A stretch of 64,000 nucleotides of DNA from Streptomyces sp. CB02366 (GTDB taxonomy: Bacteria > Actinomycetota > Actinomycetes > Streptomycetales > Streptomycetaceae): positions 310,001 to 374,000 of the forward strand of contig NZ_LIVT01000002.1 of NCBI RefSeq assembly GCF_001905905.1, in the 5' to 3' direction. Shown here one piece after another: positions 58,719 to 64,000 of the stretch (the stretch's first letter is position 1; every line of letters begins with the position of its first letter). The position numbers and the translations under genes are program-made. Below the pieces are notes generated by a model. It made no database searches, was not told the DNA's origin, and saw only the letters and a program-made list of their open reading frames with translations.

Positions 58719-61369
58719 GCTGCTCCTTGGGAGATCAGGGTGAGGAAGGCGTCCTCCAGGCGGCGGTGCGGGCCGACGCCGGTGACCGGGACGTCGAGCC
58801 GCACCAGGCCGGCGACGAGACGCGCGGTGGTGGCCCCGTCCAGGCGGACGAGGAGCCCGCGCCCGTCCTCGGTGCGGACGGCGGAGCCGATGCCGGGCAG
58901 GGCGGCGACCTTCTCCGCCAGCGGCTCGGACACCTCCTCCGCCGTGGTCACCAGGATCATGTCGCCGGAGCCGGTGATCTCCGCGACCGGACCGGCCTGG
59001 ACGAGCCGGCCCCGGTCCATGACGACCAGGTGCGTGCAGGACTGCTCCACCTCGGACAGGAGGTGGCTGGAGACGATCACGGTCCGGCCGCCGGCCGCGT
59101 ACCGGATCATCACGTCCCGCATCTCGCGGATCTGCGGCGGGTCGAGCCCGTTGGTCGGCTCGTCGAGGATCAGCAGATCCGGCAGCCCCAGCATGGCCTG
59201 GGCGATGGCGAGCCGCTGCCGCATGCCCTGGGAGTACGTCCGCACCGCACGGGCCAGCGCGTCGCCGAGCCCGGCGATCTCCAGGGCCTCGTCGATGTGG
59301 GCGTCCTCGGCGGGACGGCCGGTGGCCTGCCAGTACAGGTCGAGGTTGGCGCGTCCGGAGAGGTGCGGCAGGAAGCCGGCGCCCTCCACGAACGCGCCGA
59401 CCCGGGAGAGCACCGGGGCGCCGGGCCGGACGGCCTGCCCGAAGACGCGGATCTCGCCCTCGTCGGGGCTGATGAGCCCCATCAGCATCCGCAACGTGGT
59501 CGTCTTGCCCGCTCCGTTGGGGCCGAGGAGCCCGAGGACCTGGCCCCGCTCGACGCGGAAGGACAGCTCACGCACCGCGTACCGGTCCACGGACTTGGCG
59601 TACTTCTTGGAGAGCCCGGTGATCCGGAGCGGTACGTCGGTGAGTTCGGGGTCCGGCGCCGGGGCCGCGGTGCGGCGGCGCGCGGTGAGCAGGAGTGCGG
59701 CGGCGATGACGAGGGCGGCGGCCGGGAGGCCCCAGGTCCACCAGGGCAGAGCGGCCGCGGCGGTCGTCACGGCGGGCGCGGTGGGGACGGTCAGGGGCCC
59801 GTCGGCGGTGACGGTGTAGGTGGCGGGTTCGGCCGGGGAGGCGTAGCCGAGGTCGGTGGCGGAGAACACCAGCCGCATCCGGTGCCCGGCGTCGAACTCG
59901 TGGTCCACGGCGGGCAGCGCCAGCTCGATCGGCCTGCCCTGCCGGTCGGGGGTGATCCGGTGGGGGGCGACGAGCTGGTGGGGCAGCACCTGCTGCCCGC
60001 CGTCCGGCGCCACGTCGTACACCTTGCCGAAGAGCACCGCGTCCCGGCCGCCGTCCGCCGTGACGTTCACCTTCACGGTGGGCGTGCCGGTGACGCGTAC
60101 GGCGGTGTCCAGCGGGGCGGACTCGAAGCGGGCGGACTGGCCGGGGAAGTCGAGCGAGAGCCCGACGCCGAGGGAGGAGAGCCGGCCGAGGCCGCCGCCG
60201 ACGCCGGGCACGGCGGAGATGGCGGGCGGCGCGGCCCCGGCCGGGTTGCGGAAGGTCTTGGTTCCGCCGTCGACGGCGATGTCCCGGCCGCCCCCGCGCA
60301 GCCCCGGATAGGCGTCGCCGGAGGCCCCGCGCAGGAGGGCGGCCCCGTCGGTGGAGTCGACGCCTCCGGTGCGGCTGACGCGGAAGGCGGGTCCGGTGCC
60401 GGCGCCGGTGTCCTCCTTGAGATACCGGTCGAACCAGGCGTTGACCCGGCTCTGGATCCGCCCGGTCTCGTCGTCGCCGCCGTCGTGGCCGCCCGCGATC
60501 CAGTCGACGGAGACGGGAGCGCCGTTGGCGCTGATGGCCTTCTGCATGGCGTCGGCATGGCCGAGCGGGAAGAGGGAGTCGGACTGGCCCTGGAGGAGCA
60601 GCGAGGGGACCGTGATGCGGTCGGCGACGGCGGACGGGGAGCGCTCGGTGAGCAGCTTCACCGCCTCCGCGTCGGGCTTGCCGCTGACGGCGACCCGTTC
60701 GTACATCGCGCAGAGCCGCTTCTCGAACCGCTCGCAGCCGCCGCCCGTGGAGATGAAGATCCCGGCCCAGAGCTTCTTGAACACCCCGTCCGGGAAGAGG
60801 GCGTCGGCGAGGTTCCAGTAGGTGATGGCGGGCGCGACGGCGTCGACCCGCTCGTCGTGTCCGGCGGCGAGCAGGGAGACCGCCCCGCCGTAGGAGGCGC
60901 CGGTGAGGCCGACGCGGGGGTCGCCCTCCTCGTCGAGCTGGACCTCGGGGCGCTCCGCGAGCCAGTCGATGAGCCGGGAGACGTCCTTGACCTCGTGGTC
61001 GGGGTCGTTGAGGGAGATCTCCCCGCCGGACCCGCCGAAGCCGCGCGCCGACCAGGTCAGCACCGCGTACCCGTCCGCCGCCAGCTTCTCCGCCTGGGCC
61101 CGTACGTCGTTCTTGCTGCCGCCGAAGCCGTGCCCGATGAGCACGGCGGGCCGCTTGCCGGAACCCCCGGCGTGGAAGTACGAGGTGTCGATGGGCACCC
61201 CGTCCATGCGCAGCGTCCGGTCCTCGCGCCGCACGGTGGGCGATCCGTCGTCGGCGACGGCGGCCCAGGCGCCGCCGCCCACGAGCACGGCGAGCGCGGC
61301 GCCGGCCGCGGCCCACCGGCCAGGTGTACGGGGCGGCAGCCGCCACCGTCGAACAGTAGGGGTCTCCAT
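58715..61369 (-). CDS. Fusion of S15/CocE-like alpha/beta hydrolase and ABC transporter ATPase
   Basis: 884 residues. An N-terminal membrane anchor or signal (about 18-38) precedes an extracytoplasmic alpha/beta hydrolase (about 50-330) with GHGFGGSKND and the nucleophile elbow GASYGG (Ser159), then a jelly-roll beta domain as in X-Pro dipeptidyl peptidase/CocE esterases (about 370-530). A second membrane helix (about 545-565) returns the chain to the cytoplasm, where a complete ABC ATPase lies: Walker A GPNGAGKT (Lys622), signature YSQGMRQRLAIAQAML, Walker B LLILDEPTNGLDP. One chain thus places a hydrolase outside and the motor inside, with the permease encoded next. Seen in other actinobacteria; possibly resistance or export of an acylated or peptide compound, which is inference. 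Confidence 0.88.
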   Translation of the reverse strand: METPTVRRWRLPPRTPGRWAAAGAALAVLVGGGAWAAVADDGSPTVRREDRTLRMDGVPIDTSYFHAGGSGKRPAVLIGHGFGGSKNDVRAQAEKLAADGYAVLTWSARGFGGSGGEISLNDPDHEVKDVSRLIDWLAERPEVQLDEEGDPRVGLTGASYGGAVSLLAAGHDERVDAVAPAITYWNLADALFPDGVFKKLWAGIFISTGGGCERFEKRLCAMYERVAVSGKPDAEAVKLLTERSPSAVADRITVPSLLLQGQSDSLFPLGHADAMQKAISANGAPVSVDWIAGGHDGGDDETGRIQSRVNAWFDRYLKEDTGAGTGPAFRVSRTGGVDSTDGAALLRGASGDAYPGLRGGGRDIAVDGGTKTFRNPAGAAPPAISAVPGVGGGLGRLSSLGVGLSLDFPGQSARFESAPLDTAVRVTGTPTVKVNVTADGGRDAVLFGKVYDVAPDGGQQVLPHQLVAPHRITPDRQGRPIELALPAVDHEFDAGHRMRLVFSATDLGYASPAEPATYTVTADGPLTVPTAPAVTTAAAALPWWTWGLPAAALVIAAALLLTARRRTAAPAPDPELTDVPLRITGLSKKYAKSVDRYAVRELSFRVERGQVLGLLGPNGAGKTTTLRMLMGLISPDEGEIRVFGQAVRPGAPVLSRVGAFVEGAGFLPHLSGRANLDLYWQATGRPAEDAHIDEALEIAGLGDALARAVRTYSQGMRQRLAIAQAMLGLPDLLILDEPTNGLDPPQIREMRDVMIRYAAGGRTVIVSSHLLSEVEQSCTHLVVMDRGRLVQAGPVAEITGSGDMILVTTAEEVSEPLAEKVAALPGIGSAVRTEDGRGLLVRLDGATTARLVAGLVRLDVPVTGVGPHRRLEDAFLTLISQGAA

Positions 61370-61516
61370 CCCTCGACCCTAAACGGAGGACGCGAGCCGC
61401 CCGGGGGCCGCCGGGGTGAGGTGCGTGGCCTCCCTGAGAGGTACGGTGCGCCCCGCCGTACTGCGGACGCGGTACACCGCGTCCCCGCAGCCCTTGCCGC
61501 TCCCACGGAGGCCCCG

Positions 61517-61942
61517 ATGGACATCCGCCGCGCCACCGCCGTCACGGAACTGCTGGCCGCCGGCCACCTCTTCGACGCCCCGCCCCGCGAGGAGTGGGCC
61601 GCCCGCTTCCTCGCCGCGGACGGTCACGCCCTGCTGATCGCGTACGTGGAGGACGTCCCGGCGGGCTTCGTCTCGGGCATCGAGATGCTGCACCCGGACA
61701 AGGGCACGGAGATGTGCCTGTACGAACTCGCCGTCGACGGCCCGTACCGCCGCCGGGGCATCGGCACGGCCCTGACCCGCGCGCTGGTGGAGCTCGCCCG
61801 GGAGCGGGGGTGCTACGACGTGTGGGTCGGCGTCGAACCGGACGACGAGGCGGCGCTCGCGACGTACCGGTCGGCGGGGGCGGGGGACGACGGGCGGTTC
61901 GCGATGCTGGTGTGGGAGTTCGGGGACGGCCCCCAGGAGTAG
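61517..61942 (+). CDS. GNAT acetyltransferase, AAC(3)-I-like
   Basis: 141 residues from ATG 61517 (CACGGAGG just upstream). The whole length matches the AAC(3)-I type: VAGFVSGIEMLHPDKGTEMCLYELAV, then YRRRGIGTALTRALVELARERGC (acetyl-CoA loop R-R-x-G-I-G), then WVGVEPDDEAALATYRSAG. Some members acetylate aminoglycosides; housekeeping relatives in Streptomyces have no proven substrate, so a resistance role is only possible. Divergent from the ABC fusion gene with 147 bp between. Confidence 0.85.
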   Translation: MDIRRATAVTELLAAGHLFDAPPREEWAARFLAADGHALLIAYVEDVPAGFVSGIEMLHPDKGTEMCLYELAVDGPYRRRGIGTALTRALVELARERGCYDVWVGVEPDDEAALATYRSAGAGDDGRFAMLVWEFGDGPQE

Positions 61943-62036
61943 GGGTGCTCTGCGGAGTCAACCCCTACGTTCGTCGGGGGCCGCACCTGCCCTTCGGCTC
62001 CCGCGCCCGGCCGCGTCGTCTCCGTACGTTCGCCGC

Positions 62037-63023
62037 ATGGCACAGCACACACATCACCACCACGGGCCGGCCCGGTTGTTCGGGTCGGCCGCACTCCTGG
62101 GGGCGGCGGCGGCCGGGATCGGACTGCTGTGGCCCGGCGGTCCGGGGCGGCCCGGTCCGGTCGAGGTCACGGAGGGCGCGTCCGTCTCCGCCTACCGCTC
62201 GCTGACGGAGGCCGTCGACGACGCGCCGGGGTGGCTGGGCCACCTCCTGGAGCTGTGTTCGGAGGCCACGCTGATCGTCCTGGGCCTGCTCCTGCTCGGG
62301 GTCTGCTGGGGGGCGCTGCGCCGCAGGGACGCGGGCGCGGCGGCGGCGTCCGTCCTCGTCGGCGTCGGGACGGTGGTGGCGTACGCGGTCAGCGAGGCGT
62401 TGAAGCTGGTCGCCGACGAGGAACGGCCGTGCCGGGCGGTGGAGGGGGCCGGGGCGATCGCCGCCTGCCCCGAGCCGGGCGACTGGTCGTTCCCCAGCAA
62501 CCACGCCACCCTGGCCGCCGCCCTGGCGGTGGGGTTGGCGGTGCGGCGGCCCCGGCTGGCCGCCGTGACGCTGCCGGTCGCGGTAGCGGCGGCGCTGCTG
62601 CGCGTCCTGGTGGGGGTCCACTACCCGCACGACGTGGTCGCGGGCGCTCTGCTCGGCGGGGCGGTCGTCGCGTCGGTGCTCCTGGCGCTGGGCCGCCCCG
62701 CCGAGCTGCTGGTCTCAGCGCTGCTCGGGCGGTGGTGGGGGCAGGATGCCGGCCTCGTGGGCGACGACGGCGGCCGCGGCGCGGTTGTCGACGCCGAGGC
62801 GGGCGAGGACGGAGCTGACGTGCGCCTTGACCGTGCCCTCGACCAGGTGCAGCCGCCGGGCGATCTGCCCGTTGGACAGTCCTCCGCCGAGGTGCGACAG
62901 CACTTCGCGTTCCCGGGGCGTCAGCCCGGCGATCCGCTCGCGGGCGGCGTTCCGCCGGCCGGCCCGCTCCCCGGCCCCGGTGGAGGCGAGGTGCGCCACC
63001 ACCCGGGCGGCGACCTTCGGTGA
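62037..63023 (+). CDS. PAP2 family phosphatase with antisense-overlapping C-terminal extension
   Basis: The 328-codon frame starts at ATG 62037. Residues 1-235 are a PAP2 membrane phosphatase: K123-x6-R130-P131, S154-N155-H156-A (usual PSGH written PSNHA) and R189-x5-H195-x3-D199, on five or six hydrophobic helices. The expected reaction is dephosphorylation of a lipid phosphate such as undecaprenyl pyrophosphate or phosphatidate. From about residue 227 the frame runs across the end of the convergent response-regulator gene; this part is hydrophilic, Gly/Asp rich and looks like antisense reading rather than protein. No earlier stop exists, so either the tail is translated or the stop was lost. 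Confidence 0.85.
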   Translation: MAQHTHHHHGPARLFGSAALLGAAAAGIGLLWPGGPGRPGPVEVTEGASVSAYRSLTEAVDDAPGWLGHLLELCSEATLIVLGLLLLGVCWGALRRRDAGAAAASVLVGVGTVVAYAVSEALKLVADEERPCRAVEGAGAIAACPEPGDWSFPSNHATLAAALAVGLAVRRPRLAAVTLPVAVAAALLRVLVGVHYPHDVVAGALLGGAVVASVLLALGRPAELLVSALLGRWWGQDAGLVGDDGGRGAVVDAEAGEDGADVRLDRALDQVQPPGDLPVGQSSAEVRQHFAFPGRQPGDPLAGGVPPAGPLPGPGGGEVRHHPGGDLR

Positions 63024-63494
63024 GAGGTAGGCGGCGCCCTCGGCCACGGCCCGTACCCCGGCGAGGAGTTCCCCGGGTTCACCGGACTTGATCAGGAATC
63101 CGGCGGCCCCCGCGCCGAGCGCCCGCAGGATGTAGTCGTCCTCGCCGAACGTGGTCAGCATGACGACGCCGGTGGCGGGCAGGGCGCGCCGGATCTCGGC
63201 GGCGGCGTCGATGCCGTCGGTCCTCGGCATCCGCACGTCGAGGACGGCCACGTGCGGGCGGTGGGCCCGGACCAGTTCGACGGCCTCGTGCCCGTCGGCC
63301 GCCTCGGCGACGACCTCGATGCCGGGGTCGGTGGAAAGGACGGCGCGGACACCGGCCCGGATCATGGGCTCGTCGTCGGCGACCAGCACCCGGATCGGGT
63401 GGGGGCGGGCGGGGGCGCCGGCTCCGGCCGGCGCGCGGTCGCCGGGGTTCGACGGCTGGAGCCGGTCGGCATCGGGCAGGTCGGCGCCGCTCAT
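62715..63494 (-). CDS. NarL/FixJ-type response regulator
   Basis: 259 residues. A Pro/Ala-rich start of about 32 residues is followed by a receiver domain (VLVADDEP, phosphoacceptor Asp86 in VAVLDVRMP, VVMLTTF, FLIKSGEP) and a C-terminal LuxR HTH (LTPREREVLSHLGGGLSNGQIARRLHLVEGTVKAHVSSVLARL). An internal start near HPIRVLVADDEP is possible. It starts 7 bp after the histidine kinase stop, so the pair forms a two-component system. Its last 309 bases overlap the PAP2 frame on the other strand. Confidence 0.95.
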   Translation of the reverse strand: MSGADLPDADRLQPSNPGDRAPAGAGAPARPHPIRVLVADDEPMIRAGVRAVLSTDPGIEVVAEAADGHEAVELVRAHRPHVAVLDVRMPRTDGIDAAAEIRRALPATGVVMLTTFGEDDYILRALGAGAAGFLIKSGEPGELLAGVRAVAEGAAYLSPKVAARVVAHLASTGAGERAGRRNAARERIAGLTPREREVLSHLGGGLSNGQIARRLHLVEGTVKAHVSSVLARLGVDNRAAAAVVAHEAGILPPPPPEQR

Positions 63495-63501
63495 CGGGGG
63501 C

Positions 63502-64000
63502 TCACGGCGTCAGCGCGTCGCGGGAGACCAGTCTGCCGTCGCGGAAGCAGAGCCGGTACGCGTCCCCGGACCGGTCGTCGAAGCGGTCCGCCGTCATCGC
63601 GTAGAACTCGCACGTCACCCCTCGTTCCTCCGGCCCGGTCCCGGTCGGCCGTTCCGCGGCCTGCCGGTCCGGCAGCACCTTCCGTACCTCCGACCGATCC
63701 TGCCCCACCCGCAGGCGCGCGTAGTCGCGCGGGTCGAGGACGGACCGGGAGGCGGCCACCGTCTCCCACGTCCCCACCACGGCGAGCAGGGCCGCGCCCA
63801 CGGTCAGCGGCACGGCGAGCGCGGTGAGCAGGGTGCGCCGGACGCGGGTCCGGGCCAGCCGGTACCCGGTGGGCGCGCGCCCTTCCCCGGTGTCGGCGGG
63901 AGGCGTCGGGGAGTACGGTCGCGGCCGGGTCGGGGCGTGGTGGGGCAGCCGGGCGGTGAGGGCGAAGCCGCCGTCCCGCGGGCCGTGGTCGAGGGTGCCG
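63502..64000 (-). CDS. Sensor histidine kinase, C-terminal part (5' end outside window)
   Basis: The frame is open to the window edge. Its first visible residues, GGTLDHGPRDGGFALTARLP (the initial Gly outside the window), are the closing strand of a NarL-family histidine kinase ATPase domain. Unusually the chain continues for about 145 residues: a Pro linker, a predicted membrane helix (LLTALAVPLTVGAALLAVVG), then a small domain (LDPRDYARLRVGQDRSEVRKVLPDRQ, TCEFYAM, YRLCFRDGRLVSRDAL). An internal ATG-type start at 63813 would give only the tail and is less likely. It pairs with the response regulator immediately downstream. Confidence 0.78.
   Translation of the reverse strand, partial: GTLDHGPRDGGFALTARLPHHAPTRPRPYSPTPPADTGEGRAPTGYRLARTRVRRTLLTALAVPLTVGAALLAVVGTWETVAASRSVLDPRDYARLRVGQDRSEVRKVLPDRQAAERPTGTGPEERGVTCEFYAMTADRFDDRSGDAYRLCFRDGRLVSRDALTP

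Noticed and set aside
61517-61942. Calling the AAC(3)-I-like gene an antibiotic resistance gene
   Set aside because: Similarity to the family is clear, but chromosomal homologues in actinobacteria often have no shown aminoglycoside activity, and there is no mobile context.

Overview
The window is very GC-rich DNA whose genes run almost end to end. GTG and TTG starts are common, secreted proteins carry Tat leaders, and there is a SARP-type regulator and a complete-looking set of actinobacterial type VII secretion (T7SS) components. This points to a Streptomyces or close relative; the species cannot be told from sequence alone. I saw no tRNA, rRNA, CRISPR array or insertion sequence.

Layout. 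(1) 1-3 kb: the nucleophile half of a penicillin-acylase-type hydrolase, cut by the window edge, and a secreted Ag85-like esterase. (2) 3.1-6.6 kb, minus strand: an FHA protein, a membrane Ser/Thr kinase and a LuxR-HTH/SARP fusion regulator, probably one signalling operon. (3) 6.6-15 kb: a compact secreted 'lectin propeller' island. Four minus-strand genes spaced 11-28 bp apart encode an esterase, an M23 peptidase, a lysozyme-like transglycosylase and a GH43-like protein. A divergent gene encodes an NlpC/P60-like peptidase. Four of the five proteins end in the same seven-bladed PLL-type propeller, and two of these are nearly identical in DNA. A perfect 20-bp inverted repeat lies between the divergent transcription units.

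(4) 15-32 kb: the T7SS core. It has a beta-helix/double-AAA+ ATPase (EccA-like), a mycosin-like protein that has lost its catalytic residues, EccC, EccD and EccB. These are followed by a plus-strand series of small Esx-like helical proteins, a PPE/EspB-like protein, a T7SS-associated SseB-like protein and a YbaB-like protein. (5) 32.1-51.4 kb: one gene of 6413 codons. It starts with a WXG-like helical and membrane segment and ends with three TcdA/TcdB-type glycosyltransferase domains separated by two His/Cys caspase-like domains. It looks like a secreted multi-warhead toxin polyprotein and is the most striking item here. A membrane-anchored ectodomain protein follows it.

(6) 53-64 kb: ordinary chromosomal genes. 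They include a peptidoglycan amidase, two GNAT acetyltransferases, a DUF1772 membrane protein, a von Willebrand lipoprotein, an ABC permease beside a hydrolase-ABC ATPase fusion, a PAP2 phosphatase whose frame runs into a convergent response regulator, and the C-terminus of the partner histidine kinase.

Working model (inference). EccB/C/D export helical Esx-like partners and the giant protein. The mycosin-like protein would be structural rather than proteolytic. The His/Cys domains of the giant protein would cut the glycosyltransferases free in a target cell. The FHA/kinase operon and the propeller-tagged wall hydrolases may regulate or remodel the envelope around this machine, but only proximity suggests that.
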